From contig NZ_CP107932.1 of NCBI RefSeq assembly GCF_036032445.1, positions 1,738,501 through 1,802,500 of the forward strand: a DNA stretch of 64,000 bases, given 5' to 3'. Positions 34,949 through 43,515 of the stretch are shown one piece after another. The translations under genes were made by a program, and so were the position numbers. Source of the stretch: Nocardia sp. NBC_00416 (GTDB taxonomy: Bacteria > Actinomycetota > Actinomycetes > Mycobacteriales > Mycobacteriaceae). The notes under the pieces were generated by a model that saw only the letters and a list, made by a program, of their open reading frames with translations, had not been told where the DNA came from and searched no databases. Position 1 is the stretch's first letter. Every line of letters starts with the position of its first letter.

Positions 34949-35665
34949 ATGACCTCCACGACAACGATTGTTCTCGTCCACGGCGCCTTCGCCGACGCGT
35001 CCAGCTGGCACCCGGTCATCGAGCGACTGCTCGCGGGCGGCCACCACGTGGTGGCGCCGCCGGTCGCCGGACGCAGCCTGTCCGCCGACGCTGCCTACAT
35101 CAAGTCCTTCGTCGAGCAGATCGACGGGCCGGTGCTGCTGGCCGGGCATTCCTACGGCGGCGCGGTCATCACGGTCGCCGGAGTGGCCGAGAATGTCGCC
35201 GGTCTGGTCTACGTATCCGGCTACGCGCTGGAAGAGGGCGAGAGTCTCGGGCAGTTGCAGGGCGGCTTCCCGGACTCCGCCCTGGCCGCCCACCTCGTCT
35301 ACCGCCCCTACCCCACCGATAGCGGCGAACCGGGCACCGATGTCAGCGTCGACCCCGCCGCCTTCCCGGAGATCTTCGCCGCGGGCCTCGATCCGCGGAC
35401 GGCACGGGCGCTGGCGGTCTCCCAGCGGCCGCTGTCGGCTGTGGCCTTCAGTGAGCCCGCCACCGTCGCGGCCTGGAAGACCAAGCCGGGTTGGGGCATC
35501 GTCTCCACCGCCGACCACACCATCAATCCCGAGGTCGAGCGGTTCGGGTACCAGCGGGCCGCGCTGCGCCGGATCGTGGAGGTCGACGCGCCCCATCTGG
35601 TCATGCACACCCATCCCGACGAGGTCGCCGGAGTCATCACCGGCGCACTCGACGACCTCGCCTGA
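34949..35665 (+). CDS. Alpha/beta hydrolase
   Basis: The 238-residue protein has the alpha/beta-hydrolase fold. The oxyanion region is VLVHGAFADASSW and the nucleophile elbow GHSYGGAVI (Ser at about residue 69). A late Asp (TADHTINPEVE) and His (DAPHLVMHTHP) complete the triad. It resembles the small esterase / salicylate esterase-like group. No signal peptide is present. It lies 44 bases before a second hydrolase gene in the same direction, so the two may share a transcript. The substrate is unknown. Confidence 0.85.
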   Translation: MTSTTTIVLVHGAFADASSWHPVIERLLAGGHHVVAPPVAGRSLSADAAYIKSFVEQIDGPVLLAGHSYGGAVITVAGVAENVAGLVYVSGYALEEGESLGQLQGGFPDSALAAHLVYRPYPTDSGEPGTDVSVDPAAFPEIFAAGLDPRTARALAVSQRPLSAVAFSEPATVAAWKTKPGWGIVSTADHTINPEVERFGYQRAALRRIVEVDAPHLVMHTHPDEVAGVITGALDDLA

Positions 35666-35709
35666 ATTCCCGCAACATCCCACGCACCGCAACCGAAAGG
35701 CACCCGCCG

Positions 35710-36675
35710 ATGACCGGAAACCCGCTGAACATCTCGCTGGAGCAGGCCGCCCAGGAGTTCGTCGACGCGACATCGCAGCCCCCGTTCCTCTACCAGTTGC
35801 CGCCGGAAGAAGGCCGGAAGGCGGTGGATTCGGTCCAGGACTCACCGATCGACAAGCCCGAGGTCGACGAGGAGTGGATCACCGTCGAAGGCGGGCCGAC
35901 CGGGTCGGTCCGCGCGCGGATCGTCACACCGCCCGGCACGACCGGCCCGCTGCCCGTGATCGTCTACACGCACGGTGCGGGCTGGGTCTTCGGCGACGCC
36001 CACACCCATGATCGCCTGGTTCGCGATCTCGCCGTCGGCGTCCGGGCGGCGGTCGTCTTCCCGGAATACGACCGCTCGCCCGATGTGCGCTACCCCGTCG
36101 CCAACGAACAGTCCTACCGGGTGGCCCAATGGGTGAGCACGCACGGCGCGGAGAAGGGGCTCGACCCGACGCGGATCGCGGTCGCGGGCGACTCGGTGGG
36201 CGGCAATATGGCCATCGCGCTGACGTTGATGGCCAAGGAACGCGGCGATATCACCTTCGCTCAGCAGGTCCTGTTCTACCCGGTCACCGACGCGGCCTTC
36301 GATACCGGCTCCTACCGGCAGTTCGCCGAGGGCTACTTCCTCACTCGCGAGGGCATGCGGTGGTTCTGGGACCAGTACACCACCAGCGAGGCCGACCGGG
36401 CCCAGATCACCGCCTCTCCGCTGCGCGCGACCCGGGAGCAGCTCGCGGGATTGCCGCCGGCGCTGGTCGTCACCGGTGAAGCCGATGTCCTGCGCGACGA
36501 GGGCGAGGCCTACGCGGGCAAACTCCGCGAGGCGGGCGTTCCGGTGATCCAGACCCGCTACGGCGGCATCATCCACGACTTCGTGATGGTGAACTCGATG
36601 CACGGCACCGAGGCCGCGAAAGCCGCGGTCGCCCAGGCGGTCTCCGTGCTGCGCGGGGCGCTGGGCACAGAATGA
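35710..36675 (+). CDS. Alpha/beta hydrolase, hormone-sensitive-lipase type
   Basis: The 321-residue protein belongs to the HSL family. It has the oxyanion motif as HGAGWVFGD (HGGG variant), the nucleophile elbow GDSVGGNMA (about residue 161), an Asp in GEADVLRDEG and a His in IIHDFVMVN. It probably cleaves short-chain esters. GAAAGG precedes the ATG at 35710; in-frame sequence upstream overlaps the previous gene and is background. It follows another hydrolase by 44 bases and is probably cotranscribed with it. Confidence 0.87.
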   Translation: MTGNPLNISLEQAAQEFVDATSQPPFLYQLPPEEGRKAVDSVQDSPIDKPEVDEEWITVEGGPTGSVRARIVTPPGTTGPLPVIVYTHGAGWVFGDAHTHDRLVRDLAVGVRAAVVFPEYDRSPDVRYPVANEQSYRVAQWVSTHGAEKGLDPTRIAVAGDSVGGNMAIALTLMAKERGDITFAQQVLFYPVTDAAFDTGSYRQFAEGYFLTREGMRWFWDQYTTSEADRAQITASPLRATREQLAGLPPALVVTGEADVLRDEGEAYAGKLREAGVPVIQTRYGGIIHDFVMVNSMHGTEAAKAAVAQAVSVLRGALGTE

Positions 36676-36831
36676 CGCGTCGCCGCCCTCGCCCGGGCGA
36701 TCCCCTGATCCGCCGGACGCGGTGAACAGTACGCTCGGGTGAGTGCGGCCGCGCTGGTGGAGTGCGGATCCGCGGGCACTACCACGGCAGGGTTTGATAC
36801 TCTGGCGGCAACTTGTACCGAAAGGGTGGTT

Positions 36832-38628
36832 ATGCGGTCTACTCTGCTGTCCCGGCGCGACCTCGAGTTCCTGCTCTACGAATGGCTCGACGTCGAAGAC
36901 CTGACCCGGCGACCGCGCTTCTCGGACCATTCGCGACAGACGTTCGACGCCGTGCTCGAACTGAGCGAACAGCTGGCCACCAAGTACTTCGCCACCCACA
37001 ACAAACTCAACGACGCCCACGAACCCACCTTCGACGGCGAGACCGTCACCATCATCCCCGAGGTACGCGCGGCCCTCACCGCATTCGCCGACGCGGGCAT
37101 GGTGGGGGCGACCATGGACACGGAGCTGGGCGGCGCTCAGCTCCCGGCCGCGGTGGCGCAGGCCGCCTTCGCCTGGTTCCACGCCGCCAACCCCGGCACC
37201 AGCGCCTATCCCTTGCTCACCATCGGCAACGCGAACCTGCTCAGCGCGCACGCCGACGCGGATCTGGTCCGGCGGTTCGTGCCGCCGATGCTCGAGGGCC
37301 GGTACTTCGGCACCATGTGCCTGTCCGAGCCGCAGGCCGGTTCCTCGCTCGCCGATATCGTCACCCGGGCCGAACCCCGGGACGACGGTACGTACCGGGT
37401 GTTCGGCACCAAGATGTGGATTTCCGGCGGCGATCACGAACTCGGTGAGAACATCGTGCACCTGGTCCTCGCCAAGATCCCCGGTGGCCCGGCAGGCACC
37501 AAGGGGATCTCACTGTTCGTGGTGCCGCGCTACCTGGTCGGCGACGACGGCGCCCGCGGTGAACGCAACGATGTGGTACTGGCCGGGCTCAACCACAAGA
37601 TGGGCTTCCGGGGGACGGTCAACACGGTGCTCAACTTCGGCGAGGGCCGCTGGACGCCGACGGGCGCACCGGGCGCCGTCGGCTATCTGGTCGGCGAACC
37701 GCATCAGGGCCTGAAGTACATGTTCCACATGATGAACGAAGCCCGCAGCGGTGTCGGTCTGGTCGCGGCCGCTCTCGGCTACACCGGCTACCTCGAATCA
37801 CTCGAGTACGCCCGCGCGCGCCCCCAGGGCCGCACCAAAGGTGCGGCCGACCCGTCCTCCGCACAGCGCCCGATCATCGAGCACGCCGACGTCAAGCGCA
37901 TGCTGCTCGCGCAGAAGTGCTACGCCGAAGGCGGTCTGGCGCTGGTGCTGTACTGCGCCCGCCTGATCGACGAACAGCACACCGCCGCTTCCGGCGACGA
38001 ACGCCGCGCCCTCACCCTGCTCCTGGACATCCTGACCCCGATCGCCAAGAGCTGGCCCTCCCAATGGTGCCTGGCCGCCAACGATCTCGCCATCCAGGTG
38101 CTCGGTGGATACGGCTACACCCGCGAATACAACGTCGAACAGCACTACCGCGACAACCGCCTCAACCCGATCCACGAGGGCACCCACGGGATCCAGGGCC
38201 TGGACCTACTGGGCCGCAAGGTGACCCAGCAGTCCGGAGCGAGCCTGCGCGAACTCGACACCAGGATCCGCGCGACCCTCGCCGCCGCCCACGACCTCGG
38301 CGGCGACACCGCGGAGCTGGCCGAACGGCTCGACAAATCCTGGACCCGCCTGGTCTCGGTCACCGGAAGCCTGTTCGCGACGGGAGATATCGAGGTCGCG
38401 CTCGCCAACAGCTCGGTCTATCTGGAGGCATTCGGCCATCATGTCCTCGCCTGGATCTGGCTGGACCAGATGGTCGCCGCGCACGGTCACCCGGGCGACT
38501 TCTACGAGGGCAAACGGCACGCGGCCCGATACTTCTTCCGCCACGAACTCCCCCGCACCGGCCCGCAACTGGATCTGCTGGCCGACCTCGACACCACCAC
38601 CCTGGATATGCACGACAGCTGGTTCTGA
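36832..38628 (+). CDS. Acyl-CoA dehydrogenase with C-terminal extension
   Basis: The 598-residue enzyme is a long-form acyl-CoA dehydrogenase comparable in size to mycobacterial FadE5. It has [15 protein letters not shown] and [11 protein letters not shown] flavin and substrate segments, [11 protein letters not shown], and in the C-terminal half [29 protein letters not shown] with the usual catalytic-region glutamate. A further C-terminal domain of about 150 residues is present. It oxidises acyl-CoAs in beta-oxidation with an electron-transfer flavoprotein. GAAAGGG precedes ATG 36832. No other fatty-acid gene is adjacent. Confidence 0.9.
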   Translation: MRSTLLSRRDLEFLLYEWLDVEDLTRRPRFSDHSRQTFDAVLELSEQLATKYFATHNKLNDAHEPTFDGETVTIIPEVRAALTAFADAGMVGATMDTELGGAQLPAAVAQAAFAWFHAANPGTSAYPLLTIGNANLLSAHADADLVRRFVPPMLEGRYFGTMCLSEPQAGSSLADIVTRAEPRDDGTYRVFGTKMWISGGDHELGENIVHLVLAKIPGGPAGTKGISLFVVPRYLVGDDGARGERNDVVLAGLNHKMGFRGTVNTVLNFGEGRWTPTGAPGAVGYLVGEPHQGLKYMFHMMNEARSGVGLVAAALGYTGYLESLEYARARPQGRTKGAADPSSAQRPIIEHADVKRMLLAQKCYAEGGLALVLYCARLIDEQHTAASGDERRALTLLLDILTPIAKSWPSQWCLAANDLAIQVLGGYGYTREYNVEQHYRDNRLNPIHEGTHGIQGLDLLGRKVTQQSGASLRELDTRIRATLAAAHDLGGDTAELAERLDKSWTRLVSVTGSLFATGDIEVALANSSVYLEAFGHHVLAWIWLDQMVAAHGHPGDFYEGKRHAARYFFRHELPRTGPQLDLLADLDTTTLDMHDSWF

Positions 38629-38689
38629 CGCGTCGGCCGATCCCCAGTCTCGCGCGGAAAAGGATTCGCGCGCACGGTCGGGTTTGGAC

Positions 38690-38824
38690 CACCGCTGCCG
38701 CCTTCCCCATGGCGCCGAGTACAGCCTCCGCTGGGTGTACCTGCACCTCATCGAGGAATACGCCCGGCACAACGGCCACGCCGACCTGCTCCGGGAACGG
38801 ATCGACGGCCGCACCGGAGACTGA
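38690..38824 (+). pseudogene. C-terminal remnant of a DinB/DUF664 protein
   Basis: Between fadE and leuA, the frame ending at 38822-38824 encodes [19 protein letters not shown] followed by [10 protein letters not shown]. This is the characteristic end of DUF664 (DinB-like) proteins. Only about 40 codons remain. The upstream part of the same frame runs into the fadE stop region without similarity. The gene has lost its N-terminal two thirds and should be non-functional. Confidence 0.7.
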
Positions 38825-38836
38825 TCCCGGCCCCGC

Positions 38837-40600
38837 TCAGGTCGCGGCGACGCCGGCGGCCGCGCGAACGGCCGCGGCGACTCCCGCCGCTGCCACCGAA
38901 TCCCCATGCGCGCACGACCATCCGGTCCGTCCGGACCGCCGGTACTCGAGATAGGCGACGGCATGATCGGTGACCGGATGGCCGATCAGACTCAGCACCT
39001 CGATGGCGCGCCCGGCCGCCGCGAGGGCCGCCACGACCGCGGTCACTCGATCGGCACCCTGATGCGAGCTGAGGTGGGCCCGGCCCTCGACCGTCAGCTC
39101 GACGGATATTGCGGGCGCCGAATCCCCGCCTGCCACCAGCAGATCCTTCAGCACAACATCCGGCGGTTCCGGAGTATCGACGTAGGCTTCGTCGAACAGG
39201 GCACGCAACTGGGCTGCGCTCACCTCGCCGCCGGTGCCGTCGGCGTGATCCTGGACGTGCCGGGCGAAGTCGATCTGCAACCGGCGCGGTGGTTCCAGCC
39301 CGTACTCGGTGGCCAGCAGATAAGCGATTCCGCCCTTCCCGGATTGCGAGTTCACCCGGACCACGGCGTCGTAGCTGCGCCCGATATCGGCCGGGTCGAT
39401 GGGCAGGTACGGGACCCGCCATTCGATCTCGCGTTCGTCGCGGCCGGTGGCGGCGGCTCGGGCGCGGTGTTCGGCGAAACCTTTCTTGATCGCGTCCTGG
39501 TGGGTACCGGAGAAGGCGGTGTGCACGAGGTCGCCGACGTAGGGGTGACGGTCGTGGATCGGCAGCCGGGTGCAGTATTCGACGGTGCGCCGGATCTCGT
39601 CGATATCGGAGAAGTCGATCATCGGATCCACGCCCTGGGCGTGCAGATTGAGCGCGAGCGTGGCGATGTCGACGTTTCCGGTGCGCTCACCGTTGCCGAA
39701 TACACAGCCTTCCACCCGCTGCGCGCCGGCCAGTACCGCCAGTTCGGCGCAGGCGACGCCGGTCCCCCGGTCGTTGTGCGGATGCACCGACAGGATGACG
39801 CTGTCGCGACGGGCCAGGTGGCGGTGCATGTACTCGATCTGGTCGGCGTACACATTGGGTGTCGCGATCTCCACCGTCGCCGGCAGGTTCAGGGTCACCG
39901 GTCGCTGCGGAGTGGCCTGCCACAGTTCGGTGACGCTGTCGCAGATATCGAGGACATAGCCGGGTTCGGTCTGGTTGAACACCTCCGGCGAGAACTGGAA
40001 GCGCACCCGCGGCAGGTCGGCGGCCAGTTCGAGCACATCGCGCGCACCGGCCAGGATCAGTTCGCGTACCGCGTGGGAGTCCTTGCCCAGTACGGTGTCC
40101 CGCCAGACCGGCGCGGTCGCGGTGTAGAGATGGATCACCACCTCGGTGTGCAGCCCGCGGACCGAGTCGACGGTCCGGGCGATGAGATCGCGCCGGGCCG
40201 GAGTGAAGACGACCAGCGTCACATCCGGAGGGACCGCACCGGTATCGGCCAGCAGCCGGACGAATTCGAAATCGGCACGGGAGGCCGAAGGGTAACCGAC
40301 CTCGATCTCCTTGTAGCCCATGGCGACGAGCAGGGCGAAGAAACGCCGTTTGCGTTCCGGATCCATGGGCTCGGCCAATGCCTGATTGCCGTCGCGCAGG
40401 TCGACCGGGACCCACAGCGGCGCCCGCTCGATACGGGCCTGCGGCCAGTGGCGGTCGGCGCGCGGGATATCGACGCGGTCGAAGATGTCGCGGTACCGGT
40501 GCGAGGGCATGCGGGAACCGCGCTGCCGGTACCAATTCGGCGCGTCGGCGGGGACCGCGCCGACGGGGGTGTCGATGGTGGGATGGGCTTGTGTGCTCAT
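38837..40600 (-). CDS. leuA: 2-Isopropylmalate synthase
   Basis: The 587-residue enzyme makes 2-isopropylmalate from acetyl-CoA and 2-oxoisovalerate, the first step to leucine. The catalytic DLRDGNQAL (about residue 66) and the metal ligands in [10 protein letters not shown] are present, with GNGERTGN after. The last 140 residues form the leucine-binding regulatory domain. GGGGAGAG before ATG 40600 supports the start. The gene is preceded by a leader peptide with three leucine codons, so it is controlled both by attenuation and by feedback. No other leu genes are nearby. Confidence 0.95.
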   Translation of the reverse strand: MSTQAHPTIDTPVGAVPADAPNWYRQRGSRMPSHRYRDIFDRVDIPRADRHWPQARIERAPLWVPVDLRDGNQALAEPMDPERKRRFFALLVAMGYKEIEVGYPSASRADFEFVRLLADTGAVPPDVTLVVFTPARRDLIARTVDSVRGLHTEVVIHLYTATAPVWRDTVLGKDSHAVRELILAGARDVLELAADLPRVRFQFSPEVFNQTEPGYVLDICDSVTELWQATPQRPVTLNLPATVEIATPNVYADQIEYMHRHLARRDSVILSVHPHNDRGTGVACAELAVLAGAQRVEGCVFGNGERTGNVDIATLALNLHAQGVDPMIDFSDIDEIRRTVEYCTRLPIHDRHPYVGDLVHTAFSGTHQDAIKKGFAEHRARAAATGRDEREIEWRVPYLPIDPADIGRSYDAVVRVNSQSGKGGIAYLLATEYGLEPPRRLQIDFARHVQDHADGTGGEVSAAQLRALFDEAYVDTPEPPDVVLKDLLVAGGDSAPAISVELTVEGRAHLSSHQGADRVTAVVAALAAAGRAIEVLSLIGHPVTDHAVAYLEYRRSGRTGWSCAHGDSVAAAGVAAAVRAAAGVAAT

Positions 40601-40630
40601 AGGGTGCTCTCCCCGGACTTTCTCGATCAT

Positions 40631-40705
40631 TCGGCCGTCTCGAAACGGTGACCGGCCGACGACAACCCCACGGCGGGGCGGCCGATCGTTCAGGCCCCGC
40701 CGTGG
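40631..40705 (-). promoter_or_regulatory. Attenuator stem-loops in the leuA leader
   Basis: On the minus strand a perfect 12-bp hairpin (40705-40694 with 40679-40668, arms CCACGGCGGGGC/GCCCCGCCGTGG) starts 5 bases after the last leucine codon of the leader peptide. A second stem (40659-40653 with 40637-40631, TCGGCCG/CGGCCGA) follows. A ribosome stalled on the leucine codons would melt the first stem. Whether the stems act on transcription or on leuA translation is open. Confidence 0.7.
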
Positions 40706-40734
40706 CGGTCGAGGAGAAGCTCCGGGTGCGACAT
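40690..40734 (-). CDS. leuL: leuA leader peptide (14 residues, three consecutive Leu codons)
   Basis: The reading frame is [14 protein letters not shown], with leucine codons CTT CTC CTC at 40719-40711. Its ATG lies 7 bases after a TACAGT -10 element, so translation can begin at the very 5' end of the transcript. The stop lies in the loop of the first attenuator stem. Length, codon run and place 90 bases before leuA fit a leucine attenuation peptide like those of other Actinobacteria. Confidence 0.8.
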   Translation of the reverse strand: MSHPELLLDRHGGA

Positions 40735-40741
40735 ATGGCAG

Positions 40742-40747
40742 ACTGTA
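40742..40747 (-). promoter_or_regulatory. -10 element for the leuA leader transcript
   Basis: TACAGT on the minus strand, 7 bases before the leader-peptide ATG. It lies about 33 bases from the divergent GntR start, so the two promoters overlap. Confidence 0.5.
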
Positions 40748-40779
40748 CACGACTCCTCAGACAAGTAGCGAGGTTCAGC

Positions 40780-41451
40780 ATGGTTACCCAGGTGCGACGC
40801 CACCCATTGGCCGAGCAGACGGCCGAACTGCTGCTGGCGCGGATCCGTGCCGGCGAGTGGCCGCTCGGGCACCGGCTGCCCGGCGAGACCACCCTGGCGG
40901 CCCAGCTCGGCGTCGGCCGTTCGACGCTGCGCGAGGCCATCCGCGAGCTCGCGGGGCGGGGCGTCCTGGCCAGCAGGCAGGGGGCGGGCGTCTTCGTCAC
41001 CGCTCTCGACATCGCCGAGGACTGGGATATCGTGGTGCGCCGCGCCACCATCGCCGCGGTCGTCGAGGCCCGGATGGCCATCGAGACCGAGGCGGCCGCG
41101 CTGGCCGCCCACCGCCGGACCCCGGCCGATCTGCGCACGATCCGGCGCACTCTGGCCGGCCGGGCCGTCGCGGGATTGTCGGTACCCGAGCACGTCGACG
41201 CCGATATGGCCTTCCATCGGGCCGTGATCGTCGCCGCGCACAACGACATCCTCATCCAGCTGTTCGATACTTTCCTGCCCCGGCTGCGGACCGCGATGAT
41301 CGATATGTTGCACATCCGCCCGCTGCCCTCCCTACCCGCCGATCACGCGGCGCACGAGCGGCTCGCCGCCGCCGTCGCCGCTCGCGACCCCGACGCGGCG
41401 GCCGCACACAGCCGCGCGCATCTGCGTGCCATCAAGGAGGCATTCTCGTGA
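40780..41451 (+). CDS. GntR-family regulator, FadR subfamily
   Basis: The 223-residue protein has an N-terminal GntR winged helix (AEQTAELLLARIRAGEWPLGHRLP, GVGRSTLREAIRELAGRGVL, about residues 9-75) and a C-terminal all-helical FCD domain (EARMAIETEAAALAA, DMAFHRAVIVAAHN, HAAHERLAAAVAARD). FCD proteins bind small acids through a metal site. GCGAGG before ATG 40780 supports the start; upstream in-frame sequence overlaps the leuA leader. The stop overlaps the GTG start of an ABC ATPase gene, suggesting one operon. Confidence 0.85.
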   Translation: MVTQVRRHPLAEQTAELLLARIRAGEWPLGHRLPGETTLAAQLGVGRSTLREAIRELAGRGVLASRQGAGVFVTALDIAEDWDIVVRRATIAAVVEARMAIETEAAALAAHRRTPADLRTIRRTLAGRAVAGLSVPEHVDADMAFHRAVIVAAHNDILIQLFDTFLPRLRTAMIDMLHIRPLPSLPADHAAHERLAAAVAARDPDAAAAHSRAHLRAIKEAFS

Positions 41452-42245
41452 CCACACCCGTTCTGGAACTGACCGATGTCACCTTCCGGCGCGACGGCAA
41501 CCAGATAATCGACGGGATCTCGCTGACCGTGCGCGCCGGTGAGCACTGGGCGCTGCTCGGCCCGAACGGGGCGGGCAAGAGCACCCTGCTGGGCTTCTGC
41601 GGCGCGGTGACCCACCCTTCCAGTGGCACGGTCCACGTACTCGGCGAGCAACTGGGTCACGTAGAACTGCAGAAGCTGCGGCGCTCGATCGGACATGTCG
41701 ACCCGCGCCATCCGCTGCGCTATCCGCTGCCGGTACGCGATGTGGTGCTCACCGGCCTCACCGGCACCGTGGACACTCCGACGCGCTGGTCGGCCCGGGC
41801 CGACCAGATCGATGCCGCGACAGCGGCCCTCGAGGCCGTCGGCATGGCGGCCAAGGCGGATCGCAGTTGGCTCACCCTCTCCCAGGGCGAGCGCGGGCGG
41901 ACCCTGATCGCGCGCGCGTTGATCACCGCCCCCCGGCTGCTCCTGCTCGACGAGCCGACCACCGGTCTCGATGTGGCGGCCCGGGAACAGCTCCTGCATA
42001 CGATCGATGCGCTGGACCGAACGCATCCCGACCTCGCCTCGGTACTGGTCACCCACCACCTCGAGGAGCTGCCGACGACGACCACCCATGCGCTGCTGAT
42101 CGCGGGCGGCCGCACGGTCGCCACGGGTTCGGCCGCCGAAATCATCACTACGGCACATATTTCGGCGGCTTTCGACCATCCGGTGCGGGTCGAGCGGCAG
42201 GGCGGCCGCTGGTCGGCGCGATCTCCGCTGGCCCTGCCGGCCTGA
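41448..42245 (+). CDS. ABC transporter ATP-binding protein (orphan)
   Basis: The 265-residue ATPase has a Walker A LLGPNGAGKST (about residue 37), the signature as LSQGERGRTLIARAL in place of LSGGQ, and Walker B LLLLDEPTTGLD with the switch histidine in VLVTHHLEE. No permease or binding protein is adjacent. It is closest in feel to ModF/YlmA-type single ATPases. The GTG at 41448 overlaps the GntR stop as GTGA, after AAGGAGG. The transported compound, if any, is unknown. Confidence 0.87.
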   Translation: MTTPVLELTDVTFRRDGNQIIDGISLTVRAGEHWALLGPNGAGKSTLLGFCGAVTHPSSGTVHVLGEQLGHVELQKLRRSIGHVDPRHPLRYPLPVRDVVLTGLTGTVDTPTRWSARADQIDAATAALEAVGMAAKADRSWLTLSQGERGRTLIARALITAPRLLLLDEPTTGLDVAAREQLLHTIDALDRTHPDLASVLVTHHLEELPTTTTHALLIAGGRTVATGSAAEIITTAHISAAFDHPVRVERQGGRWSARSPLALPA

Positions 42246-42311
42246 GCGGCTCTACACTCGATACCCCGGGATCAGGATCTACTCCGTTTTAGATACACGG
42301 GACATAGTGTG

Positions 42312-42317
42312 TACCAT
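42312..42317 (+). promoter_or_regulatory. -10 element for the QsdR-like TetR gene
   Basis: TACCAT ends 6 bases before the GTG at 42324. This supports 42324 as the start rather than the in-frame GTG at 42309. Confidence 0.45.
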
Positions 42318-42323
42318 AACGAA

Positions 42324-42947
42324 GTGACCACCGCGAGCCGCACCTCCAGACCGCCCGGCCGCCCGGCCTCGGCAACCCGCGAAGAAGTCGTAGCACTGGC
42401 CCGGCAGGCCTTCCTCGGCGGGGACCGAGTCGACGTCCAGGCGATCGCGGCCCAGCTCAAACTGAGCCGAGCCTCCATCTACCGCTGGTTCGGCTCCCGC
42501 GACGGCGTGCTCGGCGCCGTGCTGGCCGGGGAATTCGAATCTCTCATCGAACGCGCGGACGCCCGTCGGCGCGACTCCGGCGCCCGGCGCATCCTGACCG
42601 TCCTCGACCGGGTCAACCGCTGGATGGCCGGCAACGAACCGTTCCGGCAGTACTTCGAGAACGAGCCGCTGGCCGGGCTGCGCATCCTCACCTCCAGCGA
42701 CGGGCCGGTCCAGCCGCGCATCCTCGTGGCGGTGGAAGGGCTGATCACCCGCGCCGAGGAGCAGGACGGGTACGCACCCCACCTGGAACGCTCGCTGCTC
42801 GCCTACTCCCTGGTGCGGCTGGGAGAGGCGTTCCTCTACCAGGACAACGTGACCGGCCTGCGCGGCGATGTGGACCGCCTCCACCAGGTCCAGGCCGCCC
42901 TGCTGGGAATCGATCTACCGGACGACCGACGGCCGCGGCGGCCATGA
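42324..42947 (+). CDS. QsdR-like TetR-family regulator
   Basis: The 207-residue protein has a TetR helix-turn-helix at about residues 18-60 (ALARQAFLGGDRVDVQAIAAQLKLSRASIYRWFGSRD) and a C-terminal domain of the QsdR type (EPFRQYFENEPLAGLRILTS, GEAFLYQDNVTGLRGDVDRLHQ). Rhodococcal QsdR represses a lactonase gene that degrades quorum signals, but no lactonase is here. It is 7 bases from the MocA-like gene and in the same direction, so it may regulate the molybdenum hydroxylase cluster. Confidence 0.82.
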   Translation: MTTASRTSRPPGRPASATREEVVALARQAFLGGDRVDVQAIAAQLKLSRASIYRWFGSRDGVLGAVLAGEFESLIERADARRRDSGARRILTVLDRVNRWMAGNEPFRQYFENEPLAGLRILTSSDGPVQPRILVAVEGLITRAEEQDGYAPHLERSLLAYSLVRLGEAFLYQDNVTGLRGDVDRLHQVQAALLGIDLPDDRRPRRP

Positions 42948-42954
42948 TCGGGTC

Positions 42955-43515
42955 ATGGATACCTCCCCGCCGCGGCCCGGCGCCGCGGGACTGATACTCG
43001 CCGCCGGCGCCGGACGTCGCTTCGGCCGCCCCAAAGCCGAAGTCGTGGTGGACGGCGAACGACTCGTGGACCGCGCGGTCCGGCTGCTGCGCGACGGCGG
43101 TTGCGCACGGGTGGTCGTGGTGTCCGGAGCGGTGGCATTGGACGTCCCCCACGCCACGGTGGTGCACAACCCGCACTGGGAGACCGGAATGGGCTCTTCG
43201 CTCGCCACGGGGTTACGCGCGGTGCACGAGACCAGGGTCGTGGTGGTTCCTGTCGATATGCCCTGGCTCGGGGCCGAATCCGTACGCCGGCTGCTGGCGA
43301 GTGACGCACGGCTGGCAATGGCCGCGTACGGCGGTCGGCCCGCGCATCCGGTACTGCTCGGCGCCGAATACTTCCCCGCGATAGCGGCCGAGGCGGCCGG
43401 CGATATCGGCGCGCGAAAGTTTTTGACCGCCAACCCCGCTCTGGTTCAGCATATTCCGTGCGACGGCACCGGCTCGCCGGACGACGTCGACACTCCGCAG
43501 GACCTGATGCGCTGA
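42955..43515 (+). CDS. mocA: Nucleotidyltransferase for molybdenum cofactor maturation (MocA-like)
   Basis: The 186-residue NTP-transferase has the signature LILAAGAGRRFGRPKAEVVV at residues 13-32 and the metal-binding VVVPVDMPW. MocA-type enzymes attach CMP to molybdopterin, giving the cofactor form used by the xanthine oxidase family. This matches the hydroxylase genes 1.4 kb downstream. The ATG at 42955 is the only start near the motif. The last 70 bases overlap antisense the end of xdhC. Confidence 0.8.
   Translation: MDTSPPRPGAAGLILAAGAGRRFGRPKAEVVVDGERLVDRAVRLLRDGGCARVVVVSGAVALDVPHATVVHNPHWETGMGSSLATGLRAVHETRVVVVPVDMPWLGAESVRRLLASDARLAMAAYGGRPAHPVLLGAEYFPAIAAEAAGDIGARKFLTANPALVQHIPCDGTGSPDDVDTPQDLMR

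Noticed and set aside
34949..36675. Possible quorum-quenching lactonase cluster with the QsdR-like regulator
   Set aside because: Neither hydrolase has metallo-lactonase HxHxDH motifs, and the QsdR-like gene is more than 5 kb away.
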